A DNA stretch of 64,000 nt from Actinomadura cremea (GTDB lineage: Bacteria > Actinomycetota > Actinomycetes > Streptosporangiales > Streptosporangiaceae): positions 186,001 to 250,000 of the forward strand of contig NZ_BMRF01000008.1 in assembly GCF_014648495.1 (NCBI RefSeq). Reading direction: 5' to 3'. The notes under the pieces were generated by a model. It was not told the origin of the DNA, made no database searches, and saw only the letters and a list, made by a program, of their open reading frames with translations. Positions 50,150-59,453 of this stretch are shown piece after piece (position 1 is the first letter of the stretch; every line of letters starts with the position of its first letter). The position numbers and the translations under genes are program-made.

Positions 50150-50935
50150 GTGGCCACGCCCGTCATCGAATACCCGCTGAACGCGCTGCGCGAAGCCGGA
50201 CGGATGTTCGCGCTCGGCGCGACCGTGCTCGGCATGGCGTTCCGCCGCCCGTTCCAGTTCCGCGAGTTCGTCGAGCAGTTCTGGTTCATCGCGAGCGTGA
50301 CGATCCTGCCGACGGCCCTCGTGTCGATCCCGTTCGGCGCCGTCACGTCCCTGCAGGTCGGGTCGCTCACGCAGCAGTTCGGCGCGCAGTCGTTCACCGG
50401 CGCCGCGAGCGTCCTGGTGGTGATCCAGCAGGCCAGCCCGATGATCGTGGCGCTGCTGGTGGCCGGGGTGGCGGGCTCCACGATCTGCGCCGACATCGGC
50501 GCCCGGACGATCCGCGAGGAGCTGGACGCGATGCGGGTGCTCGGCGTCTCGCCGGTGCAGCGCCTCGTCGTCCCGCGCGTGCTGGCCTGCGTCGCCGTCG
50601 CGTTCCTGCTGAACGGCCTGGTCTCGGTGGTCGGGGTCGCGGGCGGCTACTTCTTCAACGTGCTCATGCAGGGCGGGACGCCCGGCGCGTACGTCGCGAG
50701 CTTCTCGGCGCTCGCCCAGCTCCCCGACATCTACGTCGGGGAGGCGAAGGCGCTGCTGTTCGGGTTCGTCGCCGGCGTCGTCGCGTCCTACCGGGGGCTG
50801 AACCCGAAGGGCGGGCCGAAGGGCGTCGGGGACGTCGTCAACCAGTCGGTCGTCATCACGTTCCTGCTCCTGTTCCTGCTCAACCTCGTGATCACCGGGA
50901 TCTACCTGCAGGTCGTCCCGCCGAAGGGAGGGTGA
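50150..50935 (+). CDS. yrbEA: YrbE/MlaE-type ABC permease A of the Mce system
   Basis: A 261-residue inner-membrane permease from GTG 50150 after AAAGGAGG. It has the amphipathic N-terminal helix and five-helix MlaE fold: FIASVTILPTALVSIPFGAVTSLQ, ASPMIVALLVAGVAGSTICADIG and the signature EELDAMRVLGVSPVQRLVVPR that couples to the ATPase (about residues 123-143). With YrbEB it forms the membrane channel of the Mce lipid importer. The ATPase (MceG/Mkl) is not in this window; in actinobacteria it is usually encoded elsewhere. Confidence 0.95.
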   Translation: MATPVIEYPLNALREAGRMFALGATVLGMAFRRPFQFREFVEQFWFIASVTILPTALVSIPFGAVTSLQVGSLTQQFGAQSFTGAASVLVVIQQASPMIVALLVAGVAGSTICADIGARTIREELDAMRVLGVSPVQRLVVPRVLACVAVAFLLNGLVSVVGVAGGYFFNVLMQGGTPGAYVASFSALAQLPDIYVGEAKALLFGFVAGVVASYRGLNPKGGPKGVGDVVNQSVVITFLLLFLLNLVITGIYLQVVPPKGG

Positions 50936-50938
50936 GCG

Positions 50939-51775
50939 ATGGCCGTGCTCGGCACGCTCCGCGGGGGCCCGTCCCGCTGGTTCGGCTGGCTGGACGCCCC
51001 CGGCGACCAGGGCCTGTTCTACGTGCGGGCGCTCCTGTGGGCGCCGCGCGCCGTCCGCCGGTACTGGCGCGAGGTGCAGCGGCTGCTGGCGGAGGTCGCG
51101 TTCGGCAGCGGCGGCCTCGGCGTGATCGGCGGGACGATCGGCGTGATGGTCGCGATGACGCTCGCGACCGGCGTCGTCGTCGGCATGCAGGGCTACTCGG
51201 CGCTGCAGCAGATCGGGACGTCCGCGTTCACCGGGTTCGCGTCCGCGTACATCAACACGCGGGAGATCGCGCCGGTCGTGTCGGGGCTGGCGCTGTCGGC
51301 GACGGTCGGGGCCGGGTTCACCGCGCAGCTCGGCGCGATGCGGATCGGCGACGAGGTCGACGCGCTCGAGGTCATGGGCATCCCGAGCCTGCCGTACCTG
51401 GTGACGACCCGCATCATCGCGGGCGCCGTCGCGATCATCCCGCTGTACGCGGTCGGGCTGCTCTGCGCGTACCTGGCGTCCCGGGCGGTGACGGTCCACG
51501 TCAACGGGCAGTCCGCCGGGACCTACGACCACTACTTCGGGCTGTTCCTGTCGCCCGTGGACGTCATCCTGTCGTTCTTCAAGGTGCTGGTGTTCAGCGT
51601 GCTGGTGATCCTCTCGCACTGCTACTACGGCTACCGTGCGGCCGGCGGCCCCGCCGGGGTGGGCCGGGCCGTCGGCCGCGCGGTTCGCACCTCGATCGTC
51701 CTGATCAGCGTCAGCGACTTCTTCTTCAGCCTGGCGGTGTGGGGGACGACCACGACGGTGAAGGTCGCCGGATGA
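50939..51775 (+). CDS. yrbEB: YrbE/MlaE-type ABC permease B of the Mce system
   Basis: A 278-residue permease 3 bases after yrbEA, with its stop overlapping the mceA start (ATGA). MlaE fold blocks: VIGGTIGVMVAMTLATGVVVGMQGYSAL, ASAYINTREIAPVVSGLALSATVGAG and DEVDALEVMGIPSLPYLVTTRIIAG, the coupling motif (about residues 139-163). Pairs with YrbEA as a heterodimer. Confidence 0.95.
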   Translation: MAVLGTLRGGPSRWFGWLDAPGDQGLFYVRALLWAPRAVRRYWREVQRLLAEVAFGSGGLGVIGGTIGVMVAMTLATGVVVGMQGYSALQQIGTSAFTGFASAYINTREIAPVVSGLALSATVGAGFTAQLGAMRIGDEVDALEVMGIPSLPYLVTTRIIAGAVAIIPLYAVGLLCAYLASRAVTVHVNGQSAGTYDHYFGLFLSPVDVILSFFKVLVFSVLVILSHCYYGYRAAGGPAGVGRAVGRAVRTSIVLISVSDFFFSLAVWGTTTTVKVAG

Positions 51776-53076
51776 GCGCCCGCAGGGTGTCCGGACGGCG
51801 CCGCCGCGCGACCTCGCCGGTGCTCGGCAGGCGGCTCGCGGGCGTGGCGTTCCTGCTGGTCCCGGCGCTGCTGATCTGGCTGTCGATCGCCGTCTACGAC
51901 AAGCGGTTCACCGAGGTGACGTGGGTGACGCTGAAGGCGGCGAGCGCGGGCAGCGAGATGCACCCGCACGCGGACGTGAAGCTGCGCGGCGTCGTCGTCG
52001 GCGAGGTCCGCGAGATCGACTCGGACGGACGGGACGCGACGCTGCGGCTCGCGATCGACCCCGAGCGGGTGCCGATGCTGCCCGCGAACGTGTCCGCGCA
52101 GCTGCTCCCCACGACCCTGTTCGGGCAGCGGTACGTGGCGCTGATCCCGCCCGCGCGGCCCGTCGAGGCGCGACTCGCCGCGGGCAGCGTGATCAGCCAG
52201 GACCGGTCGGCGAACGCGATCGAGCTGCAGCGCGTCCTCGACAACCTGTACCCGCTGCTCACCGCCGTGCAGCCCGCGAAGCTCGCCGCGACGCTCACCG
52301 CCGTCTCGCAGGCCCTGGACGGGCGCGGCACCGAACTCGGGCGGACGCTCGTGGAGCTCGACGCGTACCTCAAGGAGATCAACCCGAGCGTCCCGGCGCT
52401 CAATCGCGGGATCAAGGAGCTGGTCCAGGTCACGGAGCACTACGAGCAGGCCGCCCCCGACATCCTGCAGGCGCTCAACGACTTCTCCTACACCAGCCGC
52501 AGCATCGCCGCCCAGCGCGACGACCTCGGCCGGCTGTACGCGTCCCTCACCGACGCGTCGCGGAACCTCTCGGACTTCCTGCACGAGAACAGCGAGAACT
52601 TCATCCGGCTGACGGCCGAGAGCCGCCCGACCCTGGAGCTGCTGCGCGAGTACTCGCCGGCGTTCCCCTGCACCCTGGAGATGCTCACCGACTTCGTGCC
52701 CGTCATGGACGAGGTCCTCGGCGCGGGCACCGACCGTCCCGGACTGCACGTGAACGTCACGACCGTCCCGTCCAAGGGGAGGTACGTCCCGGGCCGCGAC
52801 CGACCCCGCTACACCGAGGCCGACGGCCCGCACTGCTACCCCGTCCCGTACGGGACGGGCGGCGGCGCGGAGCCGGTCGCGGCCGCGCCGCCGGACGCCG
52901 CCACGCCCGTCGCCGTCGCGCCCGGCGCGCTCGGCCTGCCGAACTCGCCGCAGGAGAACCGGATGGTGAACGAGCTGGTGGCGCCGTCCGTCCAGGAGGT
53001 CCCGGAGGCGCTGCCCGGCTGGAGCAGCGTGCTCGTCGGCCCCCTCTACCGGGGTGCGGAGGTGACGCTGCGATGA
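51772..53076 (+). CDS. mceA: Mce-family substrate-binding protein A
   Basis: A 434-residue protein anchored by one N-terminal helix (RLAGVAFLLVPALLIWLSIAVY, about residues 24-45). The MCE domain spans about 52-135 (VTLKAASAGSEMHPHADVKLRGVVVGEVREI, ANVSAQLLPTTLFGQRYVALIPP). A long helical region to about 300 (tunnel-forming helices) ends in a Pro/Ala-rich tail. In Mce complexes six such chains assemble into the periplasm-spanning lipid tunnel. All six members here are coupled by overlapping stops and starts. Confidence 0.94.
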   Translation: MSARRVSGRRRRATSPVLGRRLAGVAFLLVPALLIWLSIAVYDKRFTEVTWVTLKAASAGSEMHPHADVKLRGVVVGEVREIDSDGRDATLRLAIDPERVPMLPANVSAQLLPTTLFGQRYVALIPPARPVEARLAAGSVISQDRSANAIELQRVLDNLYPLLTAVQPAKLAATLTAVSQALDGRGTELGRTLVELDAYLKEINPSVPALNRGIKELVQVTEHYEQAAPDILQALNDFSYTSRSIAAQRDDLGRLYASLTDASRNLSDFLHENSENFIRLTAESRPTLELLREYSPAFPCTLEMLTDFVPVMDEVLGAGTDRPGLHVNVTTVPSKGRYVPGRDRPRYTEADGPHCYPVPYGTGGGAEPVAAAPPDAATPVAVAPGALGLPNSPQENRMVNELVAPSVQEVPEALPGWSSVLVGPLYRGAEVTLR

Positions 53077-54113
53077 AGCGGAGGAGCCTCGCGCGGCCGC
53101 TGGTGAAGTCGCTGGCGTTCGTCGTCGTGACCGTCGTCGCGACCGGGGTGCTGGCGCTCAGCATCGGCCGGTTCGGCGCCCGCGACACCGTCTCCTACAA
53201 GGCGCGGTTCACCGACGCGTCCGGGCTGCGGGACGGCGACGGCGTGCGGATCGCGGGCGTCGAGGTCGGGCGCGTCGAGGACATCGACGTCGTCGACCGG
53301 CGGACCGCGGAGGTGACGCTCGCGGTCCGGCGGGGCCGCGAGCTGCCCGCGACCGCCACCGCGACGATCAAGTACCTGAACCTGATCGGGCAGCGGTACG
53401 TCGCGCTCGACCGCGGCACCGGCGCCGCCGGGACCCTGCGGCCCGGCGCGACGATCCCGGTCGAGCGGACGACGCCCGCGCTGAACCTGACGCAGCTGTT
53501 CAACGGGTTCCAGCCGCTGTTCCAGGCGCTGTCGCCCGGGGACGTCAACAAGCTCGCCGGGTCGCTCGTCCAGGTCCTGCAGGGCGAGGGCGGGACGGTC
53601 GAGGGGCTGCTGTCCACGATCGGGTCGCTGACCGGCGGGATCGCCGCGAAGGACCGGGTCATCGGGCAGGTGATCGAGAACCTGAACGCCGTCCTCGACA
53701 CCGTCAACGCGCGCGACGACGAACTCGGCACGCTCGTCTCGACGCTGCGCCGCCTGGTCTCCGGCCTGGCGTCCGACCGGACGGCGATCGGCGAGGCGAT
53801 CGGCGCGCTCGACGCCCTCGCCGGCACCACCGCCGGGCTGCTGCGGGACGGCCGCGCGCCGCTGAAGCGCGACATCGAGCAGCTCGGGCGGCTGTCGCGG
53901 AACCTCGCGGACGAGTCCGGCACCGTCGACCGGTTCCTGGAGACGCTGCCGGTGAAGATGGAGGCCATCGGCCGCGTCGCCTCGTACGGCTCGTGGCTGA
54001 ACCTCTACATGTGCGAGGCGGCCGTCACGGGCGTCACCTACGAGCAGTACCCGGGCGAGGAGCACCCGCCGCCGTCCGGCGTGCCGCTGACGGACGCGAG
54101 GTGCGGCGCATGA
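53073..54113 (+). CDS. mceB: Mce-family protein B
   Basis: A 346-residue protein, ATGA-coupled to mceA. One N-terminal helix (SLAFVVVTVVATGVLALSI), MCE domain at about 35-120 (YKARFTDASGLRDGDGVRIAGVEVGRVEDI, ATIKYLNLIGQRYVAL), then long helices (LLSTIGSLTGGIAAKDRVIGQVIENLNAVLDTVN). A C-terminal YMCEAAVTGVTYEQYPG segment holds a Cys conserved in MceB proteins. Confidence 0.93.
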   Translation: MKRRSLARPLVKSLAFVVVTVVATGVLALSIGRFGARDTVSYKARFTDASGLRDGDGVRIAGVEVGRVEDIDVVDRRTAEVTLAVRRGRELPATATATIKYLNLIGQRYVALDRGTGAAGTLRPGATIPVERTTPALNLTQLFNGFQPLFQALSPGDVNKLAGSLVQVLQGEGGTVEGLLSTIGSLTGGIAAKDRVIGQVIENLNAVLDTVNARDDELGTLVSTLRRLVSGLASDRTAIGEAIGALDALAGTTAGLLRDGRAPLKRDIEQLGRLSRNLADESGTVDRFLETLPVKMEAIGRVASYGSWLNLYMCEAAVTGVTYEQYPGEEHPPPSGVPLTDARCGA

Positions 54114-55219
54114 GCACGCGACCGGGCGGGCCCCCGCCCGCGAAGGCGTCGGCGACGAAGGCGTCCGCGAAACGGCGCCCGCGACGGCCGCGCCGTCCGC
54201 TGGTCAAGCCGGTGCGGGAGCGGAACCCGATCGCCGTCGCCGTCGTGTCGATCACCCTGCTGACCGTCCTGGCGCTGCTCGCCTACAACGCCAGGGAGCT
54301 GCCGGTCATCGGCGGCGGCACCCGCTACACCGCCGACTTCGGCGAGGCCGCCGGGCTGCGCACCGGCAACGAGGTGCGGGTCGCGGGCGTGAAGGTCGGC
54401 GAGGTCACGGGCGTCCGGCTGGACGGCGCGAAGGTCGCCGTGTCGTTCCGCGTCCGCGACACGTGGATCGGGGACGCCAGCACGGTCGCGATCGCCATCA
54501 AGACGCTGCTCGGCGACAAGTACCTCGCAATAGACCCGCTCGGCGCGCGCGCACAGGACCCCGGGGATCGGATCCCGCTCGGCCGCACGACGTCCCCGTA
54601 CGACGTCACCGAGGCTTTCGAGGACCTCGCGGGGACGGTCGGACGCCTCGACAGCGCGCGGCTCGCGCAGAGCCTCGACGTCCTGTCCGGGACGTTCGAC
54701 GACACCGCGCCCGAGGTCCGCGAGGCCCTGTCCGGCCTGTCCGCGCTGTCGAAGACGATCGCGTCGCGGGACGCCGAACTGTCCCGGCTCCTCGCCAACA
54801 CCCGTCAGGTGACCGGGACGATGGCCGATCAGAGCGGGAACGTCGAAGCGCTCCTGCGTGACGGCAACCTGCTGTTGGCCGAGATCCGCCGCCGCCGGGA
54901 GGCGATCCACAACCTCCTTGTCGGCACCCAGGAACTCTCCCGGCAGATCTCCGGCCTCGTCGAGGACAACCAAGAGCAACTCGACCCCACCCTGCGCGCG
55001 CTCGGCCAGGTCACCGAGCTGCTCGAGAAGAACCAGGCGAACCTGGACCGCGCGCTGAAGACCGCGGGCCCCTACACCCGGCTCCTGGGCAACAGCCTCG
55101 GGAACGGGCGCTGGATGGACGGCTACCTCTGCGGGCTCGTCCCGCCGGAGTACCTGCCGGAGGGCCGCGAAGCCCCCGACGAGGGGTGCATGCCGCCCCG
55201 GAAGGGCGGTGGCGGATGA
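54110..55219 (+). CDS. mceC: Mce-family protein C
   Basis: A 369-residue protein, ATGA-coupled to mceB. A very basic cytosolic N-terminus of about 40 residues (AKRRPRRPRRPLVKPVRERN) precedes the membrane helix (IAVAVVSITLLTVLALLAY). MCE domain about 70-150 (YTADFGEAAGLRTGNEVRVAGVKVGEVTGV, AIKTLLGDKYLAIDPLG). Helical region with LSGLSALSKTIASRDAELSRLLANTRQVTG; the tail has YLCGLVPPEYLPEG and a final Cys-containing stretch. Confidence 0.93.
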   Translation: MSTRPGGPPPAKASATKASAKRRPRRPRRPLVKPVRERNPIAVAVVSITLLTVLALLAYNARELPVIGGGTRYTADFGEAAGLRTGNEVRVAGVKVGEVTGVRLDGAKVAVSFRVRDTWIGDASTVAIAIKTLLGDKYLAIDPLGARAQDPGDRIPLGRTTSPYDVTEAFEDLAGTVGRLDSARLAQSLDVLSGTFDDTAPEVREALSGLSALSKTIASRDAELSRLLANTRQVTGTMADQSGNVEALLRDGNLLLAEIRRRREAIHNLLVGTQELSRQISGLVEDNQEQLDPTLRALGQVTELLEKNQANLDRALKTAGPYTRLLGNSLGNGRWMDGYLCGLVPPEYLPEGREAPDEGCMPPRKGGGG

Positions 55220-56220
55220 TCCGCAGGCTGCGCGGGCCCGCCGTGCTCGTCGCCGTCGGCGCCGCACTGCTGCTGGCCGCCGCGCTCGCGTTCGTCCGCG
55301 TGCAGGGCCCGGACGGCACCCGCATCACCGCGTACTTCCGCAGCGCGGTCGGGATCGCCGCCGGCTCGGACGTGCGCGTCCTCGGCGTCCGCGTCGGCAC
55401 GATCGACTCCGTCACCCCCGAGGGGGCGAAGGTGCGGGCCGTCCTGACCGTCGACCACGGCGTGCGCGTCCCGTCCGGGGCGAGGGCCGTCGCGGTCGCG
55501 CCGAGCGTCGTCGCCGACCGGTACGTCCAGCTCACCCCCGCCTACACGAGCGGCCCGACGATGCGGTCCGGCGGTGTCATCGACGTGCGGAACACGGCCA
55601 CGCCGATGGAGCTCGACCAGGTCTACGCCGCCGTCGAGCGGCTCGCGGGCGATCTCGGCCCGGACGGCGCCAACGCCGACGGCGCGCTCTCCCGGGCGCT
55701 CGAGACCGGCGCGGAGAACCTCGACGGCAACGGCCGCGACATCCGGACCACGACCGAACGCATGGCCCAGGCCGCCAAGACCCTCTCCGGCTCCCAGAAA
55801 GACCTCTTCTCGACGATCCGCTCCCTGCAGACCTTCACGTCCATGCTCAGGGAGAACGACGGGCAGGTGCGGCTGGCCGAACGGCAGCTCGCCGACGTCA
55901 GCGGGTTCCTCGCCGCCGACCGGCACGAGCTGGACGCCGCGATCCGGCTGCTCACCCGCGCCCTCGCCGACGTCGAGGCGTTCATCCGCGACAACCGCGA
56001 ACAGGTGCGGGAGAACGTGCACAAACTCGCCGACATCACGCAGACGCTCGTGAAGCAGCGCGCGTCGCTCGCCGAGGCCCTCGACGTCCAGGCGATCAAC
56101 GTCGTGAACGTCCTGGGCGCCTACGACCCGGCCACGAAGTCGCTGATGGGGCGGCAGAACCTCACCGAGCTGACGCCGCTGCCCGTCACCGGACGGCCCG
56201 TGCAAGGAGAGGCACCATGA
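55216..56220 (+). CDS. mceD: Mce-family protein D
   Basis: A 334-residue protein, ATGA-coupled to mceC. Membrane helix AVLVAVGAALLLAAALAFV at about 9-27, MCE domain about 35-120 (ITAYFRSAVGIAAGSDVRVLGVRVGTIDSV, APSVVADRYVQLTP), helical arm to the end (FIRDNREQVRENVHKLADITQTLVKQRASLAEAL). It lacks the long disordered tail of MceA and MceF. Confidence 0.93.
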   Translation: MIRRLRGPAVLVAVGAALLLAAALAFVRVQGPDGTRITAYFRSAVGIAAGSDVRVLGVRVGTIDSVTPEGAKVRAVLTVDHGVRVPSGARAVAVAPSVVADRYVQLTPAYTSGPTMRSGGVIDVRNTATPMELDQVYAAVERLAGDLGPDGANADGALSRALETGAENLDGNGRDIRTTTERMAQAAKTLSGSQKDLFSTIRSLQTFTSMLRENDGQVRLAERQLADVSGFLAADRHELDAAIRLLTRALADVEAFIRDNREQVRENVHKLADITQTLVKQRASLAEALDVQAINVVNVLGAYDPATKSLMGRQNLTELTPLPVTGRPVQGEAP

Positions 56221-57239
56221 CCCGCCGGGCACTCGCCCTCGCGCTCGCGGCCGCGACCCTCGCGTCCGGCTGCGGCTTCACCGGACTGCAGGACGTCCCG
56301 CTGCCCGGCGGCGCCGACCTCGGCGACCACCCGTACACGGTGCGGGCCCGGTTCGCGAACGTCCTCAACCTCGTCCCGCAGTCGGCCGTCAAGGTCAACG
56401 ACGTCGCGGTCGGCCGCGTCACCGAGGTCTCGCTTCCGGGCGACGAGTGGGCCGCCGTCGTGACCATGCAGGTCAACGGCGACGTCCGGCTCCCGGCGGA
56501 CGCGCAGGCGAACGTCCGGCAGTCCAGCCTGCTCGGCGAGAAGTTCGTCGAACTCACCGCGCCCCCGAACGCGAACGGCGCGGGCCGGCTCGCGGACGGG
56601 GCGGTCATCCCGATCTCCCGGACCGGCCGCAACCCCGAGGTCGAGGAGGTGTTCGGCGCCCTGTCGATGCTGCTCAACGGCGGCGGCATCGCCCAGATCC
56701 GCACGATCACCACCGAACTCAACCGCGCCCTCGACGGCAACGAGCCCGAGATCCGCTCGCTCCTGCACCAGGCCGAACGGCTCGTCGGCGCCCTCGACGC
56801 CAACCGCGAGGGGATCATCGACGCCATCGACGGCATGAACCGCCTGTCCGCCACCCTGCGGGCCCGCGACGAGCAGATCGACGTCGCCCTCACCGACATC
56901 GAGCCGGGCCTGCGGGTGCTCGAGGAGCAGCGCGGCGCGCTCGTCCAGATGCTGACGTCGCTGGACGAACTGTCGAAGGTCGCCGTGTCCACGATGAACC
57001 GGAGCAAAGAGGACCTGATCGCCGACCTGGAGGCCCTCGAACCGACCCTCCGCAAGCTCTCCGACGCGGGCACCGACCTCCCGAACGCCCTGGAGGTCCT
57101 GCTCACCTACCCGTTCACCGACGCCGTCCTGCCCGCGATCAAGGGCGACTACCTGAACGTGTACCTCACCGTCACCGCGAAGCCGGGCACCACGATCGTC
57201 CCGCCCATCGCCCCGCTCCCCGCCGTCCAGGGGGACTGA
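56217..57239 (+). CDS. mceE: Mce-family lipoprotein E
   Basis: A 340-residue lipoprotein, the usual E position: signal TRRALALALAAATLASGC with Cys19. MCE domain about 40-125 (YTVRARFANVLNLVPQSAVKVNDVAVGRVTEV, ANVRQSSLLGEKFVEL). Helical arm (TELNRALDGNEPEIRSLLHQAERLVGALDANREGIIDAIDGMNRL). The C-terminal YLNVYLTVTAKPG is typical of MceE. ATGA-coupled to mceD. Confidence 0.94.
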   Translation: MTRRALALALAAATLASGCGFTGLQDVPLPGGADLGDHPYTVRARFANVLNLVPQSAVKVNDVAVGRVTEVSLPGDEWAAVVTMQVNGDVRLPADAQANVRQSSLLGEKFVELTAPPNANGAGRLADGAVIPISRTGRNPEVEEVFGALSMLLNGGGIAQIRTITTELNRALDGNEPEIRSLLHQAERLVGALDANREGIIDAIDGMNRLSATLRARDEQIDVALTDIEPGLRVLEEQRGALVQMLTSLDELSKVAVSTMNRSKEDLIADLEALEPTLRKLSDAGTDLPNALEVLLTYPFTDAVLPAIKGDYLNVYLTVTAKPGTTIVPPIAPLPAVQGD

Positions 57240-58498
57240 TGCTCACCCTCGGCACCCGGATCAAGAACCTCGTCTTCCTCGTCGTCGGCCTCTACGCCGT
57301 CGCCCACGTCGGCCTCAACTACGCCGACCTGGGCAAGTACGTCGGCCTCGCCGACCACTACGTCATCGAGGCCGAACTCGCCGAAGCCGGCGGCCTCGCC
57401 GAGAACGCCGACGTCACCTACCGGGGCTCCTCGGTCGGGCGTGTGGGCGAGCTGCACCTGACGTCCGACGGCGTCGTCGCCGAACTCCGCATCGACGACG
57501 ACGCCCCGCGCATCCCCGTCCGCACCGAGGCCGTCGTCGCGAACCGGTCGGCGATCGGCGAGCAGTACATCGACCTGCGCCCGTCCACCGCGTCCGGCCC
57601 GTACATGGCGGCCGGGGCGGTCATCCCCCGCTCGGCCACCGCCACGCCCCCGCCCGTCACCGAGCTGCTGACCAGCGTCAACGCGCTCGCCGAATCGGTG
57701 CCGACGGACGCGCTGCGCACCGTCGTCGACGAACTCGGCATCGCGCTCGCCGGGCAGGGCCCCAACCTCCAGGCGCTCCTCGACGAGACCCGCGCCCTCA
57801 CCGACGCCGCCGACGCCAACGTCGCCCCGACGCGCAGCCTGATCGACGACGCCGAGACCGTCCTGCGCACGCAGAACGAGGAGGCCGCGTCCCTGAAGTC
57901 GTTCGGCGCGAACGCGCGGCTGCTCGCCGACCAGCTCCGCGAGTCCGACCCCGCGTTCCGCGACCTCGTCGCCACCGCGCCCGACGCGGCCACCGAACTG
58001 CGCGACCTCGTCCGCGACCTCGACCCCTCGATGAGCGTCCTCGTCGCGAACCTGCTGACGACGTCCGAACTCCTCGCCCACCGCACCGACGGGCTCGAAC
58101 AGCTCATGTCGGAACTCCCGGCCGCGGTCGCCGCCGGGACCTCGGTCGTGCACGACGGGCGGCTCGACTTCGGGATGGTCACCACCTTCTTCGAACCGCC
58201 GAACTGCACGTCCGGCTACGAGGGCACGCAGTACCGCAACGGGCTCGACACGTCCCCGGGCGCCCCGCTGAACACCGCGGCGTCCTGCACCGCGCCCCCG
58301 TCCAGCGGCGTCAACGTCCGCGGTTCGGCGAACGTCCCGCACCGCCCCGTCCCCGAGCCCGCACGCGCCGGTTCGGTGCTCGACGCCGCACCCGACCCGC
58401 GCCTCCCGGGCGCCCTCGCACTCCCGGGCCTGCCGAACGCGACCGCCCGGACCCCGGACCTCCGTGCCCTGCTCGCCCTCCCGGAGCCCCGCCCATGA
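57239..58498 (+). CDS. mceF: Mce-family protein F
   Basis: A 419-residue protein sharing one base with the mceE stop (TGATG). Membrane helix IKNLVFLVVGLYAVAHVGL, MCE domain about 40-125 (YVIEAELAEAGGLAENADVTYRGSSVGRVGEL, VVANRSAIGEQYIDLRP). Helical arm, then a CTSGYEGTQYRNGLDTSPGAPLNTAASC segment typical of MceF and a Pro/Ala-rich tail. Completes the set of six. Confidence 0.94.
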   Translation: MLTLGTRIKNLVFLVVGLYAVAHVGLNYADLGKYVGLADHYVIEAELAEAGGLAENADVTYRGSSVGRVGELHLTSDGVVAELRIDDDAPRIPVRTEAVVANRSAIGEQYIDLRPSTASGPYMAAGAVIPRSATATPPPVTELLTSVNALAESVPTDALRTVVDELGIALAGQGPNLQALLDETRALTDAADANVAPTRSLIDDAETVLRTQNEEAASLKSFGANARLLADQLRESDPAFRDLVATAPDAATELRDLVRDLDPSMSVLVANLLTTSELLAHRTDGLEQLMSELPAAVAAGTSVVHDGRLDFGMVTTFFEPPNCTSGYEGTQYRNGLDTSPGAPLNTAASCTAPPSSGVNVRGSANVPHRPVPEPARAGSVLDAAPDPRLPGALALPGLPNATARTPDLRALLALPEPRP

Positions 58499-58622
58499 CC
58501 GCGCGCCACGCCCCCGCCCGTCCGCACACCGCCCGCCCCGAGCCCGCGCACCCGCACCCGGCGCCCGCAGCCGCGAGCCGTCCGGGCCGCGCGGCCGGGA
58601 GCGCCGTGTCCGGGGGGCGGCG

Positions 58623-59453
58623 GTGAGCGCGAAGCGGGACGCCGTCGCGGCCGAGGCGGCGTGGCAAGGCGCGCTGGAGGCCGAGGACGGCGGCGAGAGC
58701 CGGGAGCGGCGGGACGCGTCGCCGAAGCGCTCGCGCGGATGGACGCCGCGAGCGCGGGGCGGGGGCGACGAACGCGCGGCGGGAGGGCGTACGCGCAAGG
58801 AGCGCGGCGGCGGCCGGGAGCGGCGGGGCGCGTCGCCGAAGCGCTCGCGCGGACGCCCATCGCGAGCCCGGACTGAGGGCGACGGACGCGCGCCGGACGC
58901 GCGGTCGCGCGAGGTCGGCGGCCGGACGCGGCGGGGAGGGCCGCGGACGTTGCTGGCCGGGTGGGGGCTCGTGGGGTGGTGCGTCGTGACGGCGGCGATC
59001 GTGTTCCTCGGGTGGGCGGGGTGGACGGCCTGGCGGGACGAACCGGCGGCCGGCGAGCCCGCCGGGGGACGGGCGGTCGTCCTGCGGGCGGCCGAGCGGC
59101 ACATCGCGACGCTGAACTCGATGGACGGCGGGGACGTGGACGCCGGGCTGCGCGCGTGGCTCGGCGCCACGACGGGGGCCCTGCACGCGCATCTGCAGCG
59201 GGACGAGGCGGCGAACCGGCGGAAGATCGGGGCGTCGGGGACGGACGCGGCGGCGACCGTCACCGGGGCCGCCGTGACCTCGCTGAACGAGCGCGCGGGC
59301 CGGGCCGAGGTGATCGCGGCGGTGCAGGTGCGGCTGACCCTGCGGGGAGGGAAGCCGACGATGCAGCGCAAGCGGTTCGAGGCCGAGCTGGCGCGGACGC
59401 CGCAGGGGTGGAAGCTCGAGTCGCTCACGTCCGTCCCGGAGGGGGCGAGATGA
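58623..59453 (+). CDS. Mce-associated membrane protein (type A), with duplicated basic tail
   Basis: A 276-residue protein from GTG 58623. Cytosolic residues 1-110 are Arg/Gly-rich and contain a 38-residue tandem duplication (RERRDASPKRSRG and RERRGASPKRSRG). One membrane helix (LVGWCVVTAAIVFLGWAGW, about 116-134) precedes a small extracytoplasmic domain (AAERHIATLNSMDGGDVDAGLRAWLGATTGALH; KRFEAELARTPQGWKLESL) that resembles the VirB8/NTF2-like fold of Mce-associated proteins. Paralogue of the gene at 59944. Such proteins stabilise Mce complexes in mycobacteria. Confidence 0.85.
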   Translation: MSAKRDAVAAEAAWQGALEAEDGGESRERRDASPKRSRGWTPRARGGGDERAAGGRTRKERGGGRERRGASPKRSRGRPSRARTEGDGRAPDARSREVGGRTRRGGPRTLLAGWGLVGWCVVTAAIVFLGWAGWTAWRDEPAAGEPAGGRAVVLRAAERHIATLNSMDGGDVDAGLRAWLGATTGALHAHLQRDEAANRRKIGASGTDAAATVTGAAVTSLNERAGRAEVIAAVQVRLTLRGGKPTMQRKRFEAELARTPQGWKLESLTSVPEGAR

